The notes under the pieces were generated by a model. That model did no database searches, had not been told where the DNA came from, and worked only from the letters and a program-made list of their open reading frames with translations. Positions 10,601-21,745 of a stretch of 64,000 nt of DNA are shown here, piece after piece. This DNA comes from Trichuris trichiura. Its lineage: Eukaryota; Nematoda; Enoplea; Trichinellida; Trichuridae. The stretch covers positions 186,001-250,000 of the forward strand of contig JBAJFE010000006.1 of the NCBI GenBank assembly GCA_037903355.1. The letters are read 5' to 3'. The translations under genes were made by a program, and so were the position numbers. Position 1 is the stretch's first letter, and every line of letters begins with the position of its first letter.

Positions 10601-12739
10601 AAAAAAGCATTAGAACTAGTGACGTTAGTTCAAAGGTGCTTTGTTCCAAAAATTACTTGCTTTCTTGGCCCAAAAACAGCATAAGAATTAATACATCAAG
10701 CTAGCCGACCAAGAAAAATGACGCTTTAATTTGTAGGCGATGGATTCGAAGGGGTGGTCGGCAAACACAGCTGACCAAGGTTAGGAGAAAACAAACGCGC
10801 AACTAGTAATAGGATAAGGAAATGGTAAACATTCACTGACGTCCCTAGAGTAGTACTGCCAAATATCGCGTTAAATCCGTTGTTCAACCTGCCAGTTGTT
10901 TAAACAGTACAGAATGACCACAGCGACCATCCGAGTTACGTTGAATTTTACCTAAAGGACTGAACAAAACTAACCTGAAGCTTCTTTGCGATCTCATTGG
11001 CACTCTGCAACAGCGAAACGAATAAATGAACTAGCTGTCTATCAGTGAGTGCTTAAGGACGAAAACCGGTGGTCTAATGTACCGACTTTTGACGACAGCG
11101 AACGAAGCCGGACGTTCAGGCAGGCAGACACAAAATGTCGGCAGAAGTAAGAGATACGCAGAATGAACGACAAAAGCTGGAAGCGGCATCGAGTTCGGCA
11201 CTAAAAACAATTACTGTCCTATTTACACACGACGAGCAAGTCGGGAACCCGGGATACAAGTGGTTCGCAAAAGCGCAGACTTCCCTATAATCAACGAATC
11301 GTCTCGCCAATGAGTCAGACGATATAAAACGGTTGACACTATTTATAGCAACTTCCATATCGCACAACTGATAGCATAAACCGGAAACTGAAATATGAAT
11401 ACGGAAAAAATCCTGCTGGGCAACAAGGACGCGTCAACGAGCTCCTGGACGAGCGCATGGGGAAAGCCTACATTCTGTCAACGCGAAAACGGTTGTTCCG
11501 TTGAGAGCGCAAGAGGCCTACCGCGGGAAAGCGACCTTCGTTTTTATCAATAGCTAAAATGTCGCCGTGACGTAGCTGTTTGATTAACAAACAACTCGTT
11601 TTTTTAAACTATGGACGCACTCAAGGCTCAACAGGACAATTGTTGTCATGCCAGTTGAAATACGAGGCTAAGCTACATTATTTTTTATACCATTTCGAAA
11701 TACCATCCCAATAGAGACTAACGCTGCCCCTATTGGACTTCAAAGTGAACTGCGGGACCAAGTGAAGCCCTGCTGATTCTCGGTCATTCTCTAAATAAAA
11801 AGTTAACGAAGGCGAGCGTAGTCAAACGTGCGTTGGACGACAGTCCAAACAAGAAACCTCCGAAGACAAGCAAGTGACGCGCTCAAGCTGCTCCGAGTTC
11901 ATCGATAAAAGAAAAAAGTACAACTATAACCGGCTTCGCGAAAACAGTGGAAATTATGCTACGAAATTGCTACGACTCGACTGAAAACCGCCTAATGCGC
12001 AAGACAATGACAGTTAATTACTAGACACTAACTGAATGAACCTAAGGAACGGTTACTGAGTGCATTGAACGCTGGATACCGTTCGGTGGATAAAGACGAA
12101 GGAAAACGTGTTGCTCAACTATGATCGTCATGCAAGCAGCAACTCGCATGGAACGTCCAGAATCCTATTCAGCCTGATGACGTCAGGAGTAGAGAGGAAG
12201 AAGAAAGATGAGATCAACACTTCGGCAGAACTGGGTTCAAATTTTGACTTGGAGAGAAATGAGTATTAAAAAAACGTGGCAGCTCCGCTTTCCAATTGTT
12301 CAACGATCAATGCTGCATGGGATTAGCAAGCCAATCGTTGTCTAAAAAAAGTGGGGCATCATTATGCCCGCTATGAATATTAGGTTCGCTAGTTCGACCT
12401 TCGCGCCTTTCAAATGGAGCGCAGTTTGCAAGAAGAGAAAAACCATCCCCATCAAGCTCGGGTGTTACCCTCAAGCAAAACAGCTTCCCACTGAACCTCT
12501 GCGAATTTGAATAAAAACAACTGTAATGGATTGAGACGAACTTAAAATCCTTTTCAGCAATGAAGCAAAGGGGACGACGATACGGGCACAAGGGATATCG
12601 GTACCATTGAAGAAAGATACACTTCCCGCCGAGGAAGTTCTTAATTGGAGACGCCCAATTCGGATCATACGGAGTCCAACAGTTGAAATTGATCGTAATT
12701 ACTGGGAGTAAATACTGGGATCAATAGAAACTGTATTAG
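4646..12739. other. Gene-poor stretch, 8 kb
   Basis: No exon of a known family was seen. ORFs are short (60-94 codons) and scattered on both strands. An ATG-started example on the minus strand (10272-10499, 75 codons) and an overlapping plus-strand one (10499-10684) have protein-like composition but no splice context or motif. A small imperfect hairpin lies at 9501-9537. Confidence 0.5.
9501..9537. repeat. Small inverted repeat (hairpin)
   Basis: GAGCTAATCCATT is followed about ten bases later by AATGGATTAAGCTC, its complement with one bulged base. It is a short stem-loop of unknown meaning. Confidence 0.6.
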
Positions 12740-13108
12740 TCAGCTGAGGTCGGTGTCTTTTCGGATACACAAAACAGGGAAGACAACGTACTGACATGAA
12801 TAGGGTGGCACATCGGAATGACGACGCTGCTGCAAGGTTGCATGATCGACGGTCAAGAAGCTGTGTTCCTTAACAGATAACGTACGACTAAGATCTTGCT
12901 GAACAGCCAAGGAGGATGGTGCAGACGAAGAACCATAGGTCGTACGACTTTGGCCAACCTTGTCCTCTTCGTCTGATGAGACGTTGTGAAAATTCACCTG
13001 TACGTCAGGCAACTCCATGAACGAAGAGAAATTTATAAGTCACCACACCAGTGCCAACAAAGTCTATCAGAAATAGGTCCGCGGGAGGCAATCGGCTTTC
13101 ACTGCGAA

Positions 13109-13557
13109 ATGACGGATACTTTCTTTCACTTTATGTGCTCAACAATGGGTCGAGCATTCCTACTTGAATCAGAGGCGAACCAACCAGGAGGACTAGCAGC
13201 TACTTCTTTGGCAAACGAACACGGCAACCAATGCTCGACGACGAAGCGACACTCAACTGATCAACTGCGTCCAATGGTAAGAAACGGAAGCAGCCAGACC
13301 GGCTGCTATCCGCAATAATTTTGTCTCAAAATAGTCGAATGTCCACACAGCATGACCATTTCAATAGTCGACAGATTTCATCTGCATCGATGAACGGAAG
13401 AACGCATGGACAAGCGTTCCTCGATGGTTCATTCAGGAAGTTGAACGGCAGCTGCGATGACGCTGCAGAGAGCATGTATGGAAAATTCGGAAACGTTATA
13501 CAACCAGGCATTGTCAATGGAGGCATTGATCAGCAGCGAGTCGCTTCAGTGACGTAG
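13109..13557 (+). CDS. Hypothetical two-exon gene, about 124 codons
   Basis: Exon 1 (13109-13276) starts with ATG and encodes 56 residues ending RHSTDQLRPM. It is followed by a strong donor, ATG|GTAAGA. Exon 2 (13351-13557) begins after CCACACAG in the same phase and encodes 68 residues starting HDHFNSRQISSASMNGR and ending QQRVASVT at a TAG. The implied intron (13277-13350) is 74 bases, in line with the short introns of pde-4 and yap. The product would be Ser/Asn/Gly/Gln-rich with no domain I recognise. Both exons lie in a locally GC-richer patch. An opposing minus-strand ORF at 12740-13018 just upstream also looks protein-like. Support is splice-signal consistency only, so this could be chance. 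Confidence 0.3.
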
Positions 13558-16419
13558 AAGGACGACTGATAAACGTCATTTGGAAAAGAGCAGTGATACC
13601 GACATTGTCGAGAGGACACAGCAGTCATGGCAGCTTTGGCATTTTAAAGGTCATGACGTTTGTCGCTTTCAGCGACGAAGTTGCTACCTGACGTGTGTAG
13701 CGACATGCAGTCGCAAAAACGACTCCTGTTAGTGCCGTTTACTTTTAAAGGGCAGCTGGCAATACTTCTCTTGCACTTTGGAATCGGTGGACGCAACTGC
13801 TACGATTGAACGTCGATAAAATTTGAGAAGTCGCCTTTAAAAGTGCTGTGAAATGGAGCCCGGATGGAGCGAAATCACCTGGTACAGACAGCCGGCTGTC
13901 ATCGACTTTAGAACGACGAAAACAAACGGTGGTTATTTTGGCCGGAACAACCAAGTGGACGCAACGTCGGAACATTGACAATCACCGTAACATAATGAAA
14001 CTGCTCAGCCATGGGCCCCCATCGAAAAAGCAACGAACAGCCTACACCTTTTGCAAAAGAACAAACAATTCTGTCTGCACCACCTCGGGCCCAGTTGTAA
14101 AGACACAATCAACCAGACTGACAAATTACGTAGCGCTAAAAGTATCGTGACTTTCGCTCCTACATATGCACACGCATACATGCATAAATAAATGGACAAA
14201 CTAGCCGGTTCTTTAACGGAATGCAGTTCGCAAAGGAAAAAATCGTTAATTTTTCCTTCGCGCGCCAGAAAAGCGACTTCATTAAGAGAGGGAGAGACTA
14301 ACAGCCAAAATTGACCAGCTCAATCGCATGGACGGAAAATTTTCAACGAATTGGTCGCTCGTCAGCGGCAAACACTACCACCTCATTTCCTTCCCGAGGG
14401 ATAATAGCAAAAGATTGACTAGTTTACGATAGAGTCCAGAGCGGACAAAACTGTTGAGTAATTCAACTCTTTAGCCTTGGGTTCAGAGAATCGTACATAA
14501 AAAGACCCTTTCCTTTTTTACCGAAAAAAGCCTAATGCTTCGACCTACACCCTCCTGAGTCTATACAAAACGTTACTCAGCCTGCAAAGGCAATAGTGAC
14601 AACAGAATGTCCGAAAAGGTTTCGGAAATTGTTTCTATTGAAAATAACATCTTTTTGTAATGGATGCGTACATGTTCACTAAGCAACCAATAGTACAATT
14701 AATTTATAATTATTCTACTGACAAAGTTTTCGGGATCAAAGTTTGAAGCGTCTGTCAACAAAACAGTTGCAACTAATTGTACCGGCTAGCTTTGGTGAAA
14801 GAAACGAAAACGTTACTTATTAATAAGAAGGCGACGGACTGCAACGCGAACTGATCCTATCTATACTTTTACGTTTAGACGGCGGACTGCTGCGAGGGAA
14901 AAAGTGAACTTCGCTGCAATGGAAACGAAATTAACCTCAGTCACGAGGGAGTTAAAACATAAGACGAATCGATTTATCCATGGATTCAAGTTCAGTTTAC
15001 ACATTGCTTCCCTTTAGTAAACGACTAAGCCAATTTCCTAGGATACGGTTCTGCCGTAACGCGACGGAACAAAACGACGTCCGCTCCATAACCTCCCGTT
15101 TAATAATTCAATTGGAACGATGAGAACTTCGTAAACGCTCGTTGCTGCTGCCCATTGGAGGTCGACATAAAAACGCGCCTGTATGACTAATAGAAAATCA
15201 CCTTTCCGGTATGCATGGCAGACGGAGAAGGAAACTAAATTCTAAATTAATTTCTGAAAACAATACCCCAATGCTGCCCTTTCTTTGGCTAGGCAGTGTT
15301 TGTGATTGCCAAATTCAATAAATGGTAAATAATAGAAGCGACGATGTACATTCTCTCTCGACTAATTAAGTCATCTGTCTTAGGGCACGCATGGCTAAGT
15401 TTGTCACCTTTACTTGAACCGCTCAAGTATGAATGCCCTTACGACGAGGAGTTTCTGCGACAAAATCGTTCCCCCAACGCAACTTGGCCGTGTGTAAATT
15501 CTTCAAATAAAAAACACGGAGACATCGAAGTCTTCTTTTGTTCACCGTCTATTATTTCGCCTATGAAATAATCTCATGAAGCCGAACAAAATGAAATGTA
15601 AGCTGAGCTACTCGAAACGCATAAGCGTAGGTCCGTATACACAATTATAAGACTATCTTACCAGCCTTACCTGACGAAGCAGGCATTAAAAACGAAATAA
15701 AATAATCAAAGCATATGAAGACCTAAACGTCAGTTAGGAAAACCGCATATTAGTTCGCCAACCCATTTGGAATCGGCATTAAAATTTTATGCGCTCGAAT
15801 TGAAAGTACTGATGGAACAATGGACAAACGTCTGAATGAATTACGTAATCTCAGGAAAACCGAAGGAAAGAAAATTTTGAAATACAACTTTGCCAAATCA
15901 AGTAAGTTGTTCATCCCATTGAACCCAGTAAACGACCGACAATTCCGCTTAAGGAGCTGGCGCGCATAATTGTATCGGGCCTCATGAACTGCACTCAGGT
16001 GCGGAGGAACATTATGGATTCAGTTTTATATCCCGTCTTATAAAAACGACACCAATTGGCTCACTGTTTACGACCACGCTCAATGGAACAAGGATTGCAA
16101 GGGTTTAATCAATGAGGGCTCCTTTCGCTTTGATCTAATTTTCATCTTCATTGTATCACTTGTTTAGATAGCCGAGCTCGTTGCCAGCAAAAAAAGATCA
16201 GTCATTTAAACAACAAATGGTGATCCAAAGGTAGGACTGACTGTAAAAAATAATGACGCTGTTTTTGCGCGTCCTTTGATCAGAATTTGTAGAGGCTATG
16301 TTGTTAATCTACTCTTCGAGAAGAGAAAATCAAGCTTCGCGGAACCTCTAGTAAAAACGCCATACTGTAGCTGCTAGTCCGGAAGCGAAAATGATAGCTA
16401 GACTAAAATTTGCATAATA
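13558..16419. other. Spacer with one unassigned ORF
   Basis: The plus-strand ORF 13848-14150 (100 codons, ATG start) contains SHGPPSKKQRTAYTF, a possible nuclear-localisation-like basic motif. It has no splice signals that tie it to the 13.1-13.6 kb candidate. The rest is AT-rich with no recognisable gene. Confidence 0.4.
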
Positions 16420-16758
16420 TTCATACTATGTTTTTGTAGATCTTCTAAGGCTTTTCCTGTTTTTTTCTGTGTTGGTATCCGTAATTAAACGAAACAATTG
16501 CACTACCAACAGATGGATAAGCGATTATCAGGAAAATGTTCAGAACCAATGCACTGAGCTCAGCTCAGCTCCTCCAATTCATCGACGACGGAACTAAAAC
16601 GTTCTGAAAGCTCTGAAATAAAGCTGGGTACATTGGTTCTGAATACTTTCCTAATAATCGTTTATCCGTCCGTTGCTAGAGCAACTGTTTCGTTTAATTA
16701 CAGATACCAACACAGAAAAAAAGGGAAACGCCGTAGAAGATCTACAAAATATGAAAGA
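16420..16758. mobile_element. MITE-like element with about 130-base terminal inverted repeats
   Basis: The left arm (about 16420-16551) runs from CATACTATGTTTTTGTAGATC through TCTGTGTTGGTATCCGTAATT to CAGAACCAATGCA. It is complementary, with scattered mismatches, to the right arm (about 16629-16758), which contains CATTGGTTCTGAA, CAGATACCAACACAG and GAAGATCTACAAAATATG. The core of about 77 bases is non-coding. Long TIRs with a short core indicate a non-autonomous DNA transposon. Divergence between arms (roughly one mismatch per ten bases) suggests it is not recent. Confidence 0.8.
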
Positions 16759-19730
16759 CAAACCCGTTAAAAAGCACCCCGCGTTCAAGAATATTCGTAT
16801 TACGCAGAGCAATAAGCGTTGCTAACTTATCAACTCCATTAAGCAATTCAGCTCAATTTCTACACGGATTCCAACAAGGCTATTCCTATGTTCACGTTTC
16901 CAATTTGACCTTCCGCGAACGCGGAAATAAGGGAAATGCACAGCCGACAAGATATACACTGAAACGAACAAAATTCAATTGTTCATCCATTGAACAATTA
17001 GACTTAACTAAAAGAGATAAACTCAAACTGAGTGATGCAGACAGCCACAGAGCTGTTCGTAAGGAGTAAAATTCAATAATTACGTTCGGGTACGCCGGCG
17101 GAGTAAGACCAGCCTGAAAAATGGCTCCGTAAAGAAGCGAGCGCTGATTTCCATGCTGCAGCGTGTTGGCGAAGGCAGCAAAACTAGCCGAATATGCTTG
17201 CATCTTACCCAGAGATTATCGAATTTCTTTCAACAATCAACAAGACAAGCAGCGCAATAAAGTTTTTCCGCTCCCTTCTTGTGTACTTCAACAATCACCA
17301 CCATAACAGGACATTCGCCCGTTGGAAGCGCGGAATTCGCCTATTATTAATGGGTTCACAAAATAGTTTTAAAGTGAAGTCTAAGTGGGTGGGCACAAAA
17401 AAAATATGCCCTTACTCTTTACTTTTTAAAACATGTTCCACTTTTTAGTTTAGAATAATTAGACTGAATTATTCCACATCCTTGTCAATTAACTCTAAGA
17501 CAAAACCGGAAGCAAAATAAAACAATTTCATTGAAGAAATACTTGAAAAGTTGACCATTTCATGAAGAAAAACATACTCTACTTCACCGCCGAGACGGGT
17601 GACGACCACAACCCGAAAGCTTTGGTTGACGAGAATTGAATGGTGAGTATAATACTTTGCCATGAAAACCTACGGACCTGTTAAAAAGAGTTTGTCCTCG
17701 AGAAAACATATTGTTGCAAATATAAGGCCGTGCTCATTCAGCAACTTAAGCGCTGAGCTAAACGGAAAAATGAGATCAACCGCAAGGCGCGTGCAACTAA
17801 ACATACAAGGAATAAGAAGAAAAGCATTGAACGCAAAAAAGGAAATATATTCAAAAACCTCAGCTGCGCATGTGGCTCTTCAAAAAGTATGAACGTTTCA
17901 ACTAGTGCTCTGCTGCTGCTGCTGCTGCTGAGAAATGTCCCTTAGTGAGAATAATGTCATTGTTTTGTATGTTTAAGAATTCACCAATTGTACTCACTTA
18001 AAGAAAGGAAAGGAAAACTAACGAATTATGTAGCCTAAAATCGCATCCCCAAAGTACGCACAACAAGCATGCTCTCTGTTTGCAAGTTCATTTAAAGGGC
18101 TGACGTGATCGAACGAATGCCAATCCGCTGCATGTACGTCACGCCAATGACCATAAATGGGTATACGAAAAGCAGGCCAACGATGGAAGATGAATAATCA
18201 AAGTGCGCTAAGGCTGACGGTTTGTTCAGTATTTGATCTTTGTTCCTAACGGGCACTGATTGTCAAAATCATACTGCTGGCAGGGAAAACAGCTCTCCCG
18301 GTCAGACTACATTGCAGGGCATCCTGTTTCGGTAATAGGGCGATTACGCGCGAACATAAATAAAAGTTGATTACCCACAAAGAAAAAATGAAGCATCCCG
18401 CAGGATTGTGTCAAGGCACAATGCGGAGACGTGAAAGTTATTAAGGCTACTAAATTTACAGGAAACCGACTTTGAAATCATGAAATCACTTCATTACCGT
18501 ATAGAACGAGCGTGATCATTTGGGAACAAGCGACTCCGGGTCAGCATAAGCGTAGTTCGCAGGGAGTCTGAGGTTTCTAAAGCTACAACAGACTGCCAGC
18601 CAACGGAATAAAGTTAGAAAAGATGAAAAAACAAACTTTTGATGCTTCGTCTTGCGTGGCTGGAAACGCTCGACATTGCCATCATACGGGCGGTAAGGAA
18701 ATGCAGCAATGTCTTCCAAGAGTTAAGGAAAGAAGACGAGGAAGAACAATGCGCTGGCCCGCTCTACCTTGCAGACGTCATCTTTCAAGAAGGAATTATA
18801 ACTTCAAACAGTAGTTCACTGAGTAGTATTGTTAAAGTTGTTATTTAAACGGTAGAAAACTTTCCGTCACCCGCAGTCAAATCAAGGACGTTTCGTAAAA
18901 TGAGGAAAACTTGCGGCGCCAATGCCTTCTTCATTCTAGCAACATCGACTAGTGACGAGGAGATGTAAAGGAAGAAAAGAAATTGTGGACAAAACTCTCT
19001 TCTTTCGCAGTTTGCGCGAGAATCGATGTGCGCTAAACTAGAAAAGTCAAGCGAATGGCATAAATGAATTTAAGCATGAGAGCGCCCAATGGCACCGCTG
19101 GGACCAACGGAAACTTTGCTTCGGTGGACAAGTTGAATTAAACTCGCCACTGCAAGCGGAGCGACTATATTGACCAAGCCGATGCAGCAAACACTTGACA
19201 AAGAACCGCTTTCGACGTGGTTCGCTTAGCTAAGCGCTTTAACGGCGAAATCTTCCTAAGACCAAACCTGGCTTATAAGAAAAAAACTGACAACCATCTG
19301 TCTCAATCTGGAAGCACTAGAAACCGAATCTGAATCACATGGAAAGGCATACATGAGGGAGATCAATACAAAGAGAAATAACAAATTCTTCCACCGCTCA
19401 TCTAAGAGAGATCAAGTCGGTGGTCTCAGCAGACGGGGTATGAAGCGGTAGCGGAGACAAATTTCAAAATTGATTCTCACTTACGTAAAGGGCAAGTGTG
19501 CTAACTTATAAATGCGCATCACAAATACATTAATGTTACCTTTTAAAAACAGTCATGGAACTACATTGCCCCTTAGAGTGGGATGGTAAGCAGTTCGTGT
19601 TATTAAAAGTGTTTAGTTGGAGCGCGTAGACAGGAAAGGATTTTAAAGAACGGTGCAACCCAAAAACTTAAAGTTAAAACAAAAAACCGATCGGAGAAAG
19701 AGGAAAAATAAATTATGCGGCAACGAAAAG
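16759..19730. other. Spacer with unassigned short ORFs
   Basis: Plus-strand ORFs at 17194-17448 and 17662-17892 are ORFs of 84 and 76 codons without recognised motifs; the second is lysine/arginine-rich. A (CTG) tract sits at 17911-17930. No RNA gene or mobile element was recognised. Confidence 0.4.
17911..17930. repeat. (CTG)n microsatellite
   Basis: About seven tandem CTG/TGC units lie just downstream of a short lysine-rich ORF. Confidence 0.9.
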
Positions 19731-19731
19731 G

Positions 19732-20256
19732 TTACCTCCTTTCAATTGCTTGTCCCGCAATCATAAATCGAGGGAAGTTCCGTTTTAAGGTGTAGACAAT
19801 GCGCTGGGCCATTGCTAGTCGTTCGAATGGCGTCATTTTAACAGACTGAGGACCAGCAGCGGTTTCCATGAACTTCTCCAGAAAAACGAGCTCTCTTTTC
19901 ATGTAGTAAGGCAGTAGCATGTTGATTACATCGTGAATGAGTTGGTGGTATCGGCCAGCTTCGCGCTTTGGTGACAAGTTGATATGAACGCTAGTCACGT
20001 TAACCAATTTGTTGATTTCATTGTAACTAGGCCTGCGATAGGATGAATAATTGTTGTACGGGCCAAGAGAAAAACCCAACTCCTCTCTCATCAGCCGGTT
20101 GGGGCATGCAGGTGACCAAAACAGCTGAGCCAAAGCGTCGTAATCATGGCTAAAACAACCTAATGACCGTTTCCTTTCCCTCTCGATTGGAGAATTGCGT
20201 CTACGCAACTCTTCTGACGTCTCCACTTTTTCCCGCCTACCGCGCATATTCGACAT
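19732..20256 (-). CDS. Hypothetical protein, 174-codon ORF, orphan
   Basis: This is the longest frame in the window outside the recognised genes. It starts at ATG (20256) with G at -3, and encodes a basic N-terminus (MSNMRGRREKVETSEELRRR). A tyrosine/asparagine-containing middle and an apparently helical C-terminal half follow (YHQLIHDVINMLLPYYMKRE, then FERLAMAQRIVYTLKRNFPR). The frame ends at a TAA that overlaps a possible donor (GAG|GTAACC), so it may be spliced to a further exon downstream on the minus strand. An in-frame TGA lies five codons before the ATG, which supports this start or a nearby acceptor. I do not recognise the family. A 174-codon frame is borderline for chance in 64 kb; the mixed, protein-like composition raises the odds that it is real. 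Confidence 0.45.
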   Translation of the reverse strand: MSNMRGRREKVETSEELRRRNSPIERERKRSLGCFSHDYDALAQLFWSPACPNRLMREELGFSLGPYNNYSSYRRPSYNEINKLVNVTSVHINLSPKREAGRYHQLIHDVINMLLPYYMKRELVFLEKFMETAAGPQSVKMTPFERLAMAQRIVYTLKRNFPRFMIAGQAIERR

Positions 20257-20577
20257 GTCTTTTTTAACTCACAACCATAGAATGTGCAAGCTCAATAATG
20301 ACTTTTTACAACCGCGTACGCTGCGTAGCGAAAAAATCGCGAAAAAGCATTCGACAACTGTGGACCAAGTAACTTTAAACAACGAACTTGAAAATCAAAC
20401 ACGCTGTTACTGTAGAGTTAAAAATGCTCAGGTTAAATAAAGAGAATGTGAAGAACCAAACTCGACTTGTTCGAACATTTCACCAGTGTTGCTTAAGTGC
20501 ATTCATTAGGTTACCTTTACAAACGTTCAACGGATAGCATGTTAACTCACGTTCAACGAACAAGAAGCGAAAAATAC

Positions 20578-20761
20578 CTTTATGAGCAGGCTCAAAAAAG
20601 CTTCACGATGCTGCAGCAACTGCGACATTAAAAGCGTAGTTCGCTCGGTTTCTACTGCCAACTTTTGCGCAACTAAACAAGCATCAAGAGCAGATGCAGT
20701 TACTGCAAGGTTCTTCACGGTTTTCTCAACGATAATCACCGCTGAAGAACAGTTCCTGTCA
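20578..20761 (-). CDS. Candidate internal exon of an unknown gene
   Basis: A 184-base block is bounded on the minus strand by the acceptor AAATTACAG (CAG at 20764-20762) and the donor AAG|GTATTT (GT at 20577-20576). It is open throughout and encodes 61 residues, including VEKTVKNLAVTASALDACLV and QKLAVETERTTLLMSQLL, which look alpha-helical. It lies upstream of the 174-codon ORF on the same strand and could belong to the same gene. However, the phase at its 3' end (0) does not fit the obvious acceptors in front of that ORF, so the link is unproven. No homologous family was recognised. Confidence 0.35.
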
Positions 20762-20949
20762 CTGTAATTTCGTAAACAGCTGAACAGACTTTCCTTTCTC
20801 TTTTTTGAGCCGAACACAAATTATGATGAGTAAGTGAACGAGGGTACTATTAGCGTACGTAACGAACTTCAATAGAAGAAGAAGTTTAAACATTTTCTAT
20901 GGACAGTGCCGATATAACTTTTCTTAATTGGTCATTTGTTGGCATTTAG

Positions 20950-21745
20950 AATAATCAAAGTTGCGGTCGAAGACACCCAACAATTTTTGCTACTTCATCG
21001 AGAGATGGAACACACCATCTTGCATGTGATTTCAAAAACTGGGAAGCACGGCAGCGATCAGTATTCTTTTATCACCTGACTTTTTCCAATCTTGTTAACC
21101 ACTCAGCTTCAAGATTATGTCCTCATCTGTTCCGCACAAACAGTTTCGAAATGTTATCTCACAAATGCGCAGCCGTGGGCGGATTTGAAGTTCCCTGCAC
21201 CCGTACAAAGAAACTATATCTTCGATGCACTTTGGAATGCTGTGAAGAAAATTAACAATCTACTGGTTGCAGCCCGCAAAGATTTTAATGGAAAATTGGC
21301 TTTTTCAAATTTTTAATTAGCGGAAATGGAAGTGATTTATATTGATCTTTTTAGGCTCGGAAATAGGCGCGTTTTTCGAAAAAAACATTCGAGCTGTAAA
21401 TGCCTTTGAAACTAGCTTGGAGTTGCCTGATAAAAATTAGACGGATTGTGTCAGCAAAAAGAAAAACTAGCTGAAGAACTGCGGACTCTATTCATCTGCT
21501 GAAGCATGAGCATCTTGAAAAGGCTGCACGCAACAATCTGAATGCGAATGTGGTCGAACTGAAAGTGGAATTGGCCTAGAATATAAGGTCTTTTGAGCAA
21601 GTAATGCTATACGCGCTTTGCGTCATGTAAAAACGTTTCGAATTAGCTTACCGAGCTATTTAATGCAGAAAATCAAACCTCATAAAGGTCACGCTTACAA
21701 CGGAAATTAACTAAACTTAATACTCAGATTCTGCTAAAAGGATAG
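20950..21745 (+). pseudogene. Possible decayed coiled-coil gene fragment
   Basis: Several coding-like blocks lie in a row on the plus strand. One follows the acceptor GGCATTTAG at 20950 (VEDTQQFLLLHREMEHTILH). One follows ACCACTCAG at 21107 (open to 21316, includes FDALWNAVKKINNLLVAARK). One follows TTTTTAG at 21355 (SEIGAFFEKNIRAVNAFETS). Heptad-like stretches follow at 21455-21492 (QQKEKLAEELRTL), 21496-21576 (LLKHEHLEKAARNNLN, then VVELKVELA) and 21647-21742 (LTELFNAENQ, then LQRKLTKLNTQI). The heptad stretches do not share one open frame. A shift is needed near 21490, and a TAA interrupts the last block. A relic of a coiled-coil protein gene fits best; chance ORFs are the main alternative, and I cannot name a parent. 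Confidence 0.25.

Noticed and set aside
12740..13018. Minus-strand ORF with serine-rich protein-like sequence and a CAG|GTGAAT donor, considered as another pde-4 first exon
   Set aside because: The strong donor leaves phase 0, which does not fit the UCR1 exon (phase 2), and it faces a better plus-strand candidate.
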